64,000 nt of DNA from CAVTOO01 sp963736355 (GTDB lineage Bacteria; Pseudomonadota; Alphaproteobacteria; Rhizobiales; Xanthobacteraceae): positions 310,001 to 374,000 of the forward strand of contig CAVTOO010000007.1 of the NCBI GenBank assembly GCA_963736355.1, written 5' to 3'. Below are positions 28,024 through 37,011 of this stretch, piece by piece (position 1 is the first letter of the stretch; the number at the start of each line of letters is the position of its first letter). A program made the position numbers and the translations under genes. The notes beneath the pieces were generated by a model. It was not told the DNA's origin, made no database searches, and saw only the letters and a program-made list of their open reading frames with translations.

Positions 28024-29049
28024 CAGACCTGCCCTCAACCTATCCCATCGTGCAGGCACGAAACCTGAAGAAGTATTTCTCCGTCGGCGGCGGCCGCAAG
28101 CTGGTCGCCATCGACGATCTCGACATCGACTTGTTTCCCGGCAAGACGGTGGCGCTGGTCGGCGAAAGCGGCTCGGGCAAGTCGACCGTGGCGCGCTGCC
28201 TCACGCGGCTGATCGACCCCAACGACGGCCAGATCTTCGTTCACGGCAAGTCTCTCATGCCGCTCAGCGCCTACCAGATGTCGGACATCTACCGCGCATG
28301 TGCAGATGGTGTTTCAGGACCCCAACGCGTCGCTCAATCCGCGCATGACGGCTCGGCAGGTTCTGGAGGAGCCGCTCAAGCTTCACCTCAAGCTCTCGCG
28401 AAAGGAGCGCGAAGACCGCGTTCGCGAGCTTGTCGGCATGGTCGGTCTGACAATCGAGCATCTCGACCGCTATCCGCACGAACTCACCGGCGGCCAGCGC
28501 CAGCGCGTCGGCATCGCGCGCGCCATCGCCGTGCAGCCCGAAGTCGTGATTCTCGACGAGCCGACGGCGTCGCTCGACGTTTCGGTTCGCGGGCAGATTC
28601 TCGACCTCCTTGCGCGGCTTCAGAAGGAATTCAACCTCGCCTATCTGTTCATCAGCCACGATCTGCAGGTCGTCCGCCACGTCTCCGACGAAGTGGCGGT
28701 GATGTATCTCGGCGTCATCGTCGAGCGTGGGCCGACCGAGGACGTGTTCGACAATCCACGCCACCCCTATACCCAAGCGCTTCTGTCCGCCGCACCCGTC
28801 GCGCAATGGGGCGTCAAGCGCGAGAGGACGCGCCTGAAGGGCGAGATTGGCAGCCCGGTGAATCCGCCCGATGCTTGCCGCCTCGTCGGCCGCTGCCCGC
28901 TGGAGCAACCATCCTGCTCGCTCAAGCAGCCGAAGCTCTACGATCCTGGCGACGGACACAGCGTCGCCTGCCCCGTCGTCGCCCCGCCGCCTCCTTCACC
29001 TATGAACCCGCAGGCTTCCGAGCCCTTGGAGATGCATTCGCTCGCATAA
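28020..29049 (+). CDS. Dpp/Opp-type ABC transporter ATP-binding protein (DppF-like), one frameshift
   Basis: About 342 aa. It opens MTDLPSTYPIVQARNLKKYF with Walker A GESGSGKSTVARC near residues 48-60. One extra base near 28300 (between taccgcgca and gtgcagatg) separates this from VQMVFQDPNASLNP, after which signature LTGGQRQR, Walker B VVILDEPTASLD and ISHDL are intact. The C-terminal domain has NPPDACRLVGRCPLEQPSC with the expected cysteines. It ends the transporter part of the plus arm; a deacetylase-fold gene follows after 79 bp. Confidence 0.86.
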
Positions 29050-29128
29050 TCTCAACCGACCCAGACCGTAACTTTTTCACCGTCCTTCTGAAAATCATTC
29101 CGGCTCCCTCCGGATGAAAGGAGTAGCT

Positions 29129-30088
29129 ATGTCTGAAGCCAAGAGCCCGATCGCCGGGCCGCCACGCGATGTTGTCGGATACGAGGGCATGCCGCCGAAG
29201 GCGGCCTGGCCGAACGGCGCGCGCATCGCCATTTCACTCGTCGTCAATTACGAGGAAGGCTCCGAACTCGCCATCGGCGACGGCGACAAGACGCGCGAAG
29301 CCGGCGGCCCCACCTATTGGCCGATCACGAAACGCGATCTCGGCGTCGAGACCCACTACGAATACGGCTCGCGCGTCGGCTACTGGCGACTGCTCGACAT
29401 CTTCGACGAACAGAACGTCAAATGCACCTTCTATGCTTGCGCTGTCGCATTGGAACGCAATCGAGATGCCGCGAGGGAGATGCGCAAGCGCGGCCACGAC
29501 GTGATGTCGCATGGCTGGCGCTGGGAAGATCACAATCTCCTCACCCGCGCTGAAGAGCGGGAACACATCCGCCGTGCGATCGACTCGATTGCCGAAACAA
29601 CGGGTGAGCGTCCGCTCGGATGGTACTGCCGCTATGGGCCCAGTGTGAACACGCGGGAACTCGTCGTCGAGGAAGGCGGATTCGTCTACGATTCAGACGC
29701 CTACAATGACGATCTCCCCTATTTCACGATGGTCGACAAGACCAAACATCTCGTCATTCCTTATTCGCTTGCCAACAATGACGGCAAGTTCAATTGGGGC
29801 GCGTTCGGCTCTCCCCTCCACTTCGAGAACCATCTGAAGGCCAATTTCGATTGGCTCTACAAGGAAGGCGAGACGCATCCGAAGATGATGAACATCGGCC
29901 TGCATATGCGCATCGTCGGCCATGCCGGCCGCGCGCAGGCCCTGTCCAACTTCATCGAATACGCCAAGTCCTTCCCGGGCGTCTGGTTCGCCCGGCGCAT
30001 CGATATCGCCAATCACTGGATCGCCAACCACCAGGACACGCTGTTGCCGCGGAAGGTGTATCCGCGGCTCGTCCCGGACGCGCGGTAA
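29129..30088 (+). CDS. PuuE-like polysaccharide deacetylase-fold protein (copy D), intact
   Basis: 319 aa, no signal peptide. GAAAGGAG precedes the ATG at 29129. The allantoinase-like features are AWPNGARIAISLVVNYEEGS near residues 28-47, HYEYGSRVGYWRLLDIFDEQ near 78-97, and the NodB core CTFYACAVALERN with MRKRGHDVMSHGWRWEDH near 123-140. PuuE of Pseudomonas, an allantoinase built on this fold, has the same S-H-G-x-R-W element. It is a tandem duplicate with copy E, 11 bp downstream. I infer hydrolysis of a cyclic amide or ureide in the cytoplasm. Confidence 0.87.
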   Translation: MSEAKSPIAGPPRDVVGYEGMPPKAAWPNGARIAISLVVNYEEGSELAIGDGDKTREAGGPTYWPITKRDLGVETHYEYGSRVGYWRLLDIFDEQNVKCTFYACAVALERNRDAAREMRKRGHDVMSHGWRWEDHNLLTRAEEREHIRRAIDSIAETTGERPLGWYCRYGPSVNTRELVVEEGGFVYDSDAYNDDLPYFTMVDKTKHLVIPYSLANNDGKFNWGAFGSPLHFENHLKANFDWLYKEGETHPKMMNIGLHMRIVGHAGRAQALSNFIEYAKSFPGVWFARRIDIANHWIANHQDTLLPRKVYPRLVPDAR

Positions 30089-30099
30089 GGGAGAAAGAC

Positions 30100-31019
30100 A
30101 TGACGACAGAACCTGAATTCCTTCGGCCCCAAGCGCGATCTCATCGGTTACAACGGCAAGCCGCCGAAGGTTACCTGGCCGGGCAATGCACGCATCGCGA
30201 TCCTCCTCGTCGTCAACTACGAGGAAGGCTCGGAGCCCGCGGTTGGCGACGGCGATCCCGAGCCGGAACGCGTACTCTCGGAGTCGCCAGCCGCGACCCT
30301 GGCCGGCAGGCAAGCGCGATCTCGCCATGGAGACGATGTATGAATACGGCTCACGCGTCGGCTACTGGCGGCTGCTCAGCATCTTCGACGAACTCGATGT
30401 CAAATGCACCTTCTATGCATGTGCCGTCGCGCTCGAACGTAACCGCAAGGCCGCGGCCGAGATGCGCAAGCGCGGTCATGACGTCATGTGCCATGGCTGG
30501 CGATGGGAAGACGTCGCTCTTCTGACCCGTGAGCAGGAGCGCGAGCATATCCGTCTCGCCGTCGAATTGATCAAGGAGACGACAGGTGAACGTCCGCTCG
30601 GCTGGTATTGTCGCGGCCGGCCAAGCGTAAACACCCGCGAACTTGTGGTGGAGGAAGGCGGCTTCCTCTACGACTCCGACTCCTACAACGACGATCTTCC
30701 TTATTGGGAAATGGTCGGTGACAAAAAGCAGCTCATTGTTCCCTACTCGGTCACCAACAATGACGGCAGTTTCGGCCGCGGGGCGTTTGGCCCGCCGAAC
30801 GAGTTCGAGGAGCATCTGCGTTACACCTTCGACCGGCTCTACAAGGAAGGTGCCACGACGCCGAAGATGATGAATATCGGCTTGCACATGCGCGTCGTCG
30901 GGCACCCCGCCCGCTCCAAGGCGCTCTACGACTTCATCAAATATGCCAAATCCCATGAGGGCGTCTGGTTCGCCAAGCGCATCGACGTGGCCAAGCACTG
31001 GATGGAGCACCACGCGTGA
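30100..31019 (+). CDS. PuuE-like polysaccharide deacetylase-fold protein (copy E), two frameshifts
   Basis: About 306 aa after repair. From ATG 30100 (GGGAGAAAGAC before it) the frame reads MTTEPEF; removing one base near 30122 gives FGPKRDLIGYNGKPPKVTWP then NARIAILLVVNYEEGSEPAV, and another near 30305 gives TWPAGKRDLAMETMYEYGSR. From there to 31019 it is uninterrupted and very close to copy D, including GHDVMCHGWRWEDV and NIGLHMRVVGHPAR. The stop overlaps the next start by 4 bp. Same predicted role as copy D. Confidence 0.84.
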
Positions 31020-32206
31020 GCGATCTCACCGCGCTGAAAGCAAAAGTCGCAGCCGCCATCGATGCGGCTGCGCCGCGTCTGTTCGAGGTCAGCGAAAACC
31101 TCCACGCCAACGTCGAGCTGTTCTTCAAGGAGTTCAAGGGCCAGCGCTGGCTCTGCGACCTCCTTAAAGAGAGCGGCTTCGCGGTCGAGGAAGGCCTGGG
31201 TTCGCTGCCGACTGCGTTTCGCGGCACCGTGAAGTCCGCAAAGCCCGGTCCGCGCATCGCGTTCCTGTCGGAATATGATGGCTTGCCGGTCTACGGCCAT
31301 AGCTGCGGCCACAATGTCGGCGGCCCGGCCAGCATGGGCGCTGCCATCGGCCTCAAGGCCGTGATCGATGAAATCGGCGGCGAAATCATCTCGCTCGGCA
31401 CGCCCGGCGAAGAAGGCGGCAGCGGCAAGCATGTGATGCTCCGCGAGGGCTTCTTCGACGGCATCGACGCGATGATGCTGATCTATCCCGGCCGGGACAA
31501 CATCGCCCATTCGCGAGCGTTGACCGCAACACGCGTGCAGTTCGAGTATTTCGGTCAGGCCGCGCACGGCGCCGCCCGCCCCGAATGGGGCATCAATGCG
31601 CTCGACGCGATGAATCTCGCATGCACCGGCATCGCCTTCCTGCGGCAGCAGACACCGTCGGATGTGCGCATCCACTACGTCATCACAAAGGGCGGCACGC
31701 TCGCAAACGTCGTGCCGGATCATACGACCGCAACCCTCATTATCCGCGCCAATGAAAATGCGACCCTCGACATGATGATCCCGCGCCTCGACGCCATTCT
31801 GGAAGGCGCGGCGATGATGACCGGTACCCGGCTGGAGAAGAAGTGGCGCGATGGCGCGCGCGGCAAGCCCCTGCTCTCCAACTACGAAATGTCGGAGATC
31901 TTCAACCGCAACATGCGCACGCTCGGCCGCCAGACCAAGCCACGCGACGAATTGTCCGGCGCCTGGGGCGGCGATACCAGCAATGTGAGCTGGGTCGTGC
32001 CGACAATCCAGCCGCAGATCGCGATGACCGAATATCCGCCCCACTCGCATGAATTCCACAATGCCTCGGTCGGTCCGGCGGCGCGTGCCGCGCTGATCGA
32101 TGCGGCCAAGGCAATGGCGATGACCGCCATCGACCTCATCGTGGTTCCGAAAGAGCTTGAATCGGTCAAGAAGGAATTCGCAGCGAATAGCGTGATCACC
32201 CCATGA
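31016..32206 (+). CDS. M20-family amidohydrolase/peptidase (AbgB-like)
   Basis: 396 aa. Metal-site elements of the M20 family are visible: FLSEYDGLPVYGHSCGHNVG near residues 83-102, with the H-S-C-G-H pattern, and the catalytic glutamate region GTPGEEGGSGK near 128-138. The central dimerisation domain covers about 170-290. The H-S-C-G-H form is that of p-aminobenzoyl-glutamate and indole-acetyl-amino-acid hydrolases, which split an amide bond. It overlaps copy E by 4 bp upstream and the MFS gene by 4 bp downstream. It may carry out the last amide cleavage of the pathway. Confidence 0.88.
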   Translation: MSDLTALKAKVAAAIDAAAPRLFEVSENLHANVELFFKEFKGQRWLCDLLKESGFAVEEGLGSLPTAFRGTVKSAKPGPRIAFLSEYDGLPVYGHSCGHNVGGPASMGAAIGLKAVIDEIGGEIISLGTPGEEGGSGKHVMLREGFFDGIDAMMLIYPGRDNIAHSRALTATRVQFEYFGQAAHGAARPEWGINALDAMNLACTGIAFLRQQTPSDVRIHYVITKGGTLANVVPDHTTATLIIRANENATLDMMIPRLDAILEGAAMMTGTRLEKKWRDGARGKPLLSNYEMSEIFNRNMRTLGRQTKPRDELSGAWGGDTSNVSWVVPTIQPQIAMTEYPPHSHEFHNASVGPAARAALIDAAKAMAMTAIDLIVVPKELESVKKEFAANSVITP

Positions 32207-33564
32207 CCCGGATGGACGCGCTGCGAAACGGCGGCATCGCGCGCGTCCTCGCGGTCAGAAACTTTCGATATTACTTTGCCGGCTTGATGGTCTCCGTCAG
32301 CGGCACGTGGATGCAGACAACCGCGCAGGCATGGCTTGTTCTGCAGATCACCGACTCGCCGTTGTCACTCGCCATCGTCGCCTCGCTGCAATTTCTGCCT
32401 ATCATGCTGCTCTCGCTGATCGGCGGCGCCGTCGCCGATCGTTTCCCGCGCCGGATGCTGATGTTCTGGACACAGCTGCTCGGCGCGACGCAGGCGATCC
32501 TGCTCGGCACGCTGACCATCACCGGCACGGTGACGATCTGGCACATTTACGCGCTGGCGATCACGCTCGGCATCGTCAACGCGCTGAATATTCCGCTGCG
32601 GCTTGCTTTCGTCAGCGAGCTCGTGCCGCGTGAATTGATGCCCGTCGCGGTCACCCTCACTGCCAGCGCGCAGAATCTGGGCCGCATTGTCGGTCCGGCG
32701 ATCGGTGGCATCGCAATCGCGGCCTTCGGCGTCGGCACGTCCTTCTACCTGAACGCTGCGAGCTTCTCCGGCATTCTTGTCGCGCTGCTGCTCATCGACC
32801 CAACGACATTGCAGCGTAGCGACATCAAATCGCGCGGCGGCGTGCTGGGGCAGATCGGCGAAAGCCTCAGCTATGCGCGGCGGCAGCCTTCGGTGTTGTT
32901 CCTGTTGATCAGCACGGCCTTCATCGGGCTGTTCGGCCAGAACTTCACCACCATGGTCCCGCTGATCGGAATCTATCTGCTGAACGCAAGCCCCGCCGAG
33001 TTCGGCCTGCTGAATTCCTGCCTGGGCCTGGGCTCGCTGATGACCGCACTGATACTGACGTCGCGCGGCGTACCCTCCAGCTTCCGTCTCCTGGCCGCCG
33101 GCAGCGTATTCGGGCTCGCCTTGATCGCGATCAGCCTTTCCTCACATCTTTGGCTGAGCTGCACCCTGTTTCTGGTACTTGGCGGCGCCTACGTCACGCA
33201 TACCACTGCGGTCAACACCTCCATGCAAATGCAGGCTCCGCCTGACATGCGGGGCCGCTTCGCCGCGATGACGAGTTTCCTCAGCGCCGGCTCTTCGCCC
33301 ATCGGACAGATGCTGACCGGCGCGATTGCGAGCGGCGCTTCGGTCTGGATCGCGATCTTCTTCAACGGAATCATGTGCTGCGCGGGCATCATCCTGGCCT
33401 ACGCCTATCTGCTCAAATCACGCAGAGCGGGCGTGACGTTCGATTTCAGCGCACCCGCTGTCATTGCGCCGTTCGTCGCTGGAAATCAGGCGCTCGCGCT
33501 GGAGGGTGACAAGCTGGACCGATCAGAACCCAAGTGCCTTCGAGTTTCGACAGGGGGGCGCTGA
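32203..33564 (+). CDS. MFS transporter (EntS/Bcr-like drug-efflux type)
   Basis: 453 aa with twelve predicted membrane helices. The N-terminal FRYYFAGLMVSVSGTWMQTT near residues 20-39 and VADRFPRRMLMF near 77-88 (the loop 2-3 motif) mark the MFS branch that contains the enterobactin exporter EntS. The tail after residue 410 is hydrophilic. Its start overlaps the M20 gene (ATGA) and its stop is 2 bp before the flavin reductase, so it belongs to the plus-strand arm, possibly exporting a product or toxic intermediate. Confidence 0.87.
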   Translation: MTRMDALRNGGIARVLAVRNFRYYFAGLMVSVSGTWMQTTAQAWLVLQITDSPLSLAIVASLQFLPIMLLSLIGGAVADRFPRRMLMFWTQLLGATQAILLGTLTITGTVTIWHIYALAITLGIVNALNIPLRLAFVSELVPRELMPVAVTLTASAQNLGRIVGPAIGGIAIAAFGVGTSFYLNAASFSGILVALLLIDPTTLQRSDIKSRGGVLGQIGESLSYARRQPSVLFLLISTAFIGLFGQNFTTMVPLIGIYLLNASPAEFGLLNSCLGLGSLMTALILTSRGVPSSFRLLAAGSVFGLALIAISLSSHLWLSCTLFLVLGGAYVTHTTAVNTSMQMQAPPDMRGRFAAMTSFLSAGSSPIGQMLTGAIASGASVWIAIFFNGIMCCAGIILAYAYLLKSRRAGVTFDFSAPAVIAPFVAGNQALALEGDKLDRSEPKCLRVSTGGR

Positions 33565-33566
33565 GA

Positions 33567-34080
33567 ATGGATGCGGCGAAGTTCAAGCTCGGCATGCGGC
33601 GGCTCGCAGCGGGCGTCACCCTCATCACCACTGTGAGGGGCGACGACCGCCATGGGCTCGTCGCCACTGCGGTTTCCTCGCTCAGTGCAGACCCGCCGAC
33701 CCTCCTCGCCTGTGTCAACCAGAGCGCCTCGGCTCATGGCCATATCGCAGCGTCAGGAATTCTTCTGCGTCAACGTCCTCTCAGCCTCTCAGAAAGACCA
33801 CGCCACACGCTTCTCCAGCGCGGGCGACCGCCATCGGCGCTTTCAGGAAGGCGAATGGCGCAAGCTGACGACCGGCGCGCCTGCCCTTGCAGGCAGCCTC
33901 GTCAGTTTCGATTGCAAGCTTCGCCAGTCCTTCGAATATAAATCGCACACGATCTTCATTGGCGAGATCGTGGCCGTTGAACTCTGGGCCGCGTCCATCA
34001 GTCCGCTCGTCTACATGGACGGCAGTTACCGTGACATCGCGAGCGAAACGCCGGACATTCTTGCGGTCAACGGCTCCTGA
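33567..34080 (+). CDS. Flavin reductase (FMN-binding), one frameshift
   Basis: About 170 aa. MDAAKFKLGMRRLAAGVTLI leads into the flavin reductase domain: LVATAVSSLSADPPTLLACVN near residues 32-52. One extra base near 33758 (gcgtcaggaattc) breaks the frame after HIAAS; repaired it continues EFFCVNVLSASQKDHATRF to 34080. Against the reductase at 3192 the restored length between SADPP and FCVNVL is the same. It would supply FMNH2 to the two LLM enzymes of the minus arm at 15529-18138. It ends the plus arm, converging with the LysR gene. Confidence 0.86.
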
Positions 34081-34103
34081 TCCGGCAGATGCCTTGCGCC
34101 GTA

Positions 34104-35024
34104 TCAGAAGACATGAGCCCGCTTTGACGTTGCGACCTGAGCGTAGAGCCATTCCTTGAAGCGGTTCAGCGCGCGCGGGGCCTCGGGCTGCCAGGGCGTG
34201 ACGAGATAGTATCGGCTGCGAATTGGATAAGCCTCTCCGACCTGCACGAGTTCCTTGCGCTGGATGTAGCCCTCGACAAGCACGGAACGCGCGAGAAGCA
34301 CACCCAGACCCGCCCGCGCAGCGTCGATGGCTGCCACGTTGTGATTGAACTTCGGACCCTGCGTGATGTCGTCGTGGTGCACTCCGAACTCGCGGAAGTA
34401 ATGCGCCCAGTCCGGATACTGGCCGTTGATCGCCGGTATACGGCGCTCAAAGTGAATAAGCGGCAGCTGCTCCATCAACCCCGGTGAAATGCCGCCATGC
34501 TGCGCAGCGAGTTCCGGGGAGCAGACCGGGATAACTTCCTCGTCCATCAACGGCTCGATTTTTCGATCGAGGGACGTTTCCCAATTGCAGATCTGAAGAT
34601 CCGGTTGCTCGCTCTCGATCGCGGCGCGATGCAGGAAGGTCTTCAGCGTGATGTCGATTTCCGGCGCGCCTTGCATAAAGGTCTGGATGCGCGGCATGAG
34701 CCAGAGCGACGTGAAGGACGCCGATGCGCCGACGATGAAGCGCTCGCGGCGCTCCTCAGGATGCTTCAGCTGAACGAGGGCATTGTCGATGAGGTCCAGC
34801 GCATCCGAGATCTTGGTGAGGCAGGCCTCGGAATCCGGCGTGAGTTCGAGGCGACTGTTGCGCCGGATAAACAGCTTGGACTGAAGGAAGTTTTCCAGAA
34901 ACTTGATCTGGTGGCTGACGGCCGTGGGCGTGACGTGAAGTTCGTTCGCGGCCTGCGTGACGCTTCGATGTCTCGCAGCCGCCTCAAAAGCCCTGATTGC
35001 ATTCAACGGTACGCGTCGTCTCAT
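34104..35024 (-). CDS. LysR-family transcriptional regulator (GcvA-like)
   Basis: 306 aa. The winged helix-turn-helix is at residues 6-65 (LNAIRAFEAAARHRSVTQAA, then NELHVTPTAVSHQIKFLE), followed by a linker helix and the periplasmic-binding-like effector domain. The opening R-R-x-P-L-N-A-I-R-A-F-E is typical of the GcvA branch. It converges on the plus arm of the catabolic cluster (24 bp apart) and diverges from the MFS gene at 35346, so it could control either. A palindrome at 35157-35167 in the divergent region fits a LysR site. Confidence 0.9.
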   Translation of the reverse strand: MRRRVPLNAIRAFEAAARHRSVTQAANELHVTPTAVSHQIKFLENFLQSKLFIRRNSRLELTPDSEACLTKISDALDLIDNALVQLKHPEERRERFIVGASASFTSLWLMPRIQTFMQGAPEIDITLKTFLHRAAIESEQPDLQICNWETSLDRKIEPLMDEEVIPVCSPELAAQHGGISPGLMEQLPLIHFERRIPAINGQYPDWAHYFREFGVHHDDITQGPKFNHNVAAIDAARAGLGVLLARSVLVEGYIQRKELVQVGEAYPIRSRYYLVTPWQPEAPRALNRFKEWLYAQVATSKRAHVF

Positions 35025-35345
35025 CGTGTGGCCGTGTTCCGTTTCTCCTCGTTGACCCGTTCCCTCACGTCGCGGCTTTTGCCGGATTTGAGCATTTGAC
35101 GCTCATGGTTGATCCAAGACAAACACGTGCTCCGAATAGCGGCAAGAATATATTTTGTGCATTGCACCATACTTAAGACCTAGGACCGCATCTTTCTGAG
35201 GCAGTTCCCTCCGCAATTAATGTGTCGCACGCCTTTTGGGCATGAAGAAAACTCAACTCCTCGCGAAGAAAACGTCCTTTGACCGGTCATGCCACCGGCT
35301 GGATGGTGGTGACATTCCTTTTAACGCCACCGAAACGGACCTTTT
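35025..35345. promoter_or_regulatory. Divergent LysR/MFS promoter region with GTGCA-T-TGCAC palindrome
   Basis: No gene is seen in these 321 bp. At 35157-35167 a perfect palindrome GTGCATTGCAC lies in an AT-rich part, 133 bp from the LysR start and 179 bp from the MFS start. It contains a T-N11-A arrangement (TTGTGCATTGCACCA), the general form of LysR-type binding sites. Short plus-strand frames through the region have no family signal. Confidence 0.4.
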
Positions 35346-36938
35346 ATGCAGACGGCCGCGGAAGCGCAGCCAGGAGACAGGCGGCGCATCCTTATCGCCT
35401 TCATCGTCGCGACAGCCTTCGTGATGCAGGGCATCGACTCGACGCTGCTCATCATCGCCATCCCGACGATCAGCAATGCGCTGGCGGTCAATCCGCTCCT
35501 GCTCCACCTCGCAGTCACTGCCTATCTTCTGAGCCTTGCCCTCTTCATGCCCGTGAGCGGCTGGTTTGCCGACCGTATCGGCAATCGCACGATGTTTTGC
35601 GTTTCGCTGCTGCTGTTCACGCTGGGCTCCGTGTGCGCGGGGCTCGCACCGGGCCTGACGGAGCTGGTCGCTGCACGCATTGTCCAGGGCATCGGCGGAG
35701 CGATGATGACACCCATCGGCCGCCTCATCGTGCTGAAGACCTTCGGTCCTGGCCGCACGCTCGACGCCATGAGCTACATGACTCTGCCAATGACGCTCGG
35801 TCCGCTGCTCGGCCCGCTGATCGGAGCCTCGATCATCTCCGTCGCCTCCTGGCGCTGGCTCTTTTTCGTCAACGTGCCGATCTGCCTCGCCGCGGTTGCT
35901 CTCACGTTGATCTTCGTGCCGCGCGACCGGCCGGCGACGACGAGGGTCCCGTTCGACTTCATCGGCTTCCTCATCGGCGGCGCGACGCTCATCGCCTTCC
36001 AGCTCAGCGTCGAACATCTGGCAACACCCATCTTCGGCCTTGTCGCAACCGCGCCGATGTTCGCCCTCACAGGCGTAATGCTGCTTGTCTATGTACGCCA
36101 TGCGCGCCGCGCGCCAAATCCGGCCCTGGACATCTCGCTCTTCAGCATCCGTGCGTTCAACGTCGCAATCTTCGGTGGGGGTCTCGGCCGCATCGGCCTC
36201 AACGCCGGGTTCTTCCTTATTCCGCTGCTGCTACAGATCGGACTCGGCATGAATCCGCTGACGGCCGCCGCCTTCTCATCCACGGCGGCGCTCGGCGCTT
36301 TCGTGTCAAAGCCGGTGCTTCATTTCACGATCATCCGGTACGGCTACGCCAGAACGATCATCACGCTCTCGGTGTTCGGTGCGGCAACGACCGCCGGATT
36401 TGCGCTGGTCGCGCAAGCGCCGGTGGCAGCGCTGCTGATCCCCTATGTGATTGTCACCGGCGCCATCCGCGGCATGTACTTCAACGTCGTCAACACGCTC
36501 ACCTATGCCGACGTGCCGAGCCACCTTCTGTCAAAGGGCGTGAGTTCAGGCGGCGTGTTCCAGCAACTCGCGATGGGACTTGGCGTGTCCGTCAGCGCCG
36601 CCGTGCTCACTCTGGTCGCAAACGGTCGCACGGTTCCCAATCTCGGCGACTTCTCGGCCACCTTCCTGATCATGGCGATGTTCCCGCTCCTGTCCCTGCC
36701 CATGATCTTCTCGCTGAGAAATGCAGAACGTGCGCGGCTCCAGACGGAAGAAGCATTGGCATCGGCGATCAAAGTTACCGATGAGGAGATTGATGCAGCG
36801 GTCGCGCCTGCGGCGGCAAAGCCTGTCCCACCCGCTCAACCAATGATGGTGGTGACAGGCGGCGGCGAGAACAGAGCGCCCGTCGCAAATGAGTCGTGCG
36901 TCCGACGCGCGCGGAGCACAAAGAGCGGAAGTGTTTGA
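35346..36938 (+). CDS. MFS transporter, DHA2 (EmrB/QacA-like) type
   Basis: 530 aa with fourteen likely helices. Family marks are FVMQGIDSTLLIIAIPTISN near residues 21-40 (with the D of the DHA2 motif), WFADRIGNRTMF near 73-84 and RIVQGIGGAMMTPIGRLIVL near 111-130. These are proton-driven exporters of drugs or metabolites. The C-terminal 60 residues are hydrophilic and rich in Ala and Pro. It stands alone, divergent from the LysR gene that may control it. A large reverse-frame ORF over it is a shadow. Confidence 0.9.
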   Translation: MQTAAEAQPGDRRRILIAFIVATAFVMQGIDSTLLIIAIPTISNALAVNPLLLHLAVTAYLLSLALFMPVSGWFADRIGNRTMFCVSLLLFTLGSVCAGLAPGLTELVAARIVQGIGGAMMTPIGRLIVLKTFGPGRTLDAMSYMTLPMTLGPLLGPLIGASIISVASWRWLFFVNVPICLAAVALTLIFVPRDRPATTRVPFDFIGFLIGGATLIAFQLSVEHLATPIFGLVATAPMFALTGVMLLVYVRHARRAPNPALDISLFSIRAFNVAIFGGGLGRIGLNAGFFLIPLLLQIGLGMNPLTAAAFSSTAALGAFVSKPVLHFTIIRYGYARTIITLSVFGAATTAGFALVAQAPVAALLIPYVIVTGAIRGMYFNVVNTLTYADVPSHLLSKGVSSGGVFQQLAMGLGVSVSAAVLTLVANGRTVPNLGDFSATFLIMAMFPLLSLPMIFSLRNAERARLQTEEALASAIKVTDEEIDAAVAPAAAKPVPPAQPMMVVTGGGENRAPVANESCVRRARSTKSGSV

Positions 36939-37011
36939 TTTTACGGGAGTCGCGGAGCGTTGCGAAATCTGGTCAGCGGCTTTGCAACCACATTTGCAGT
37001 TCTCTCAGCCG

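Noticed and set aside
35279..36784. 501-aa plus-strand frame overlapping the DHA2 pump
   Set aside because: It is Arg/His-rich, without domain pattern, and lies in a shifted frame over a clear MFS gene; a GC-driven shadow.
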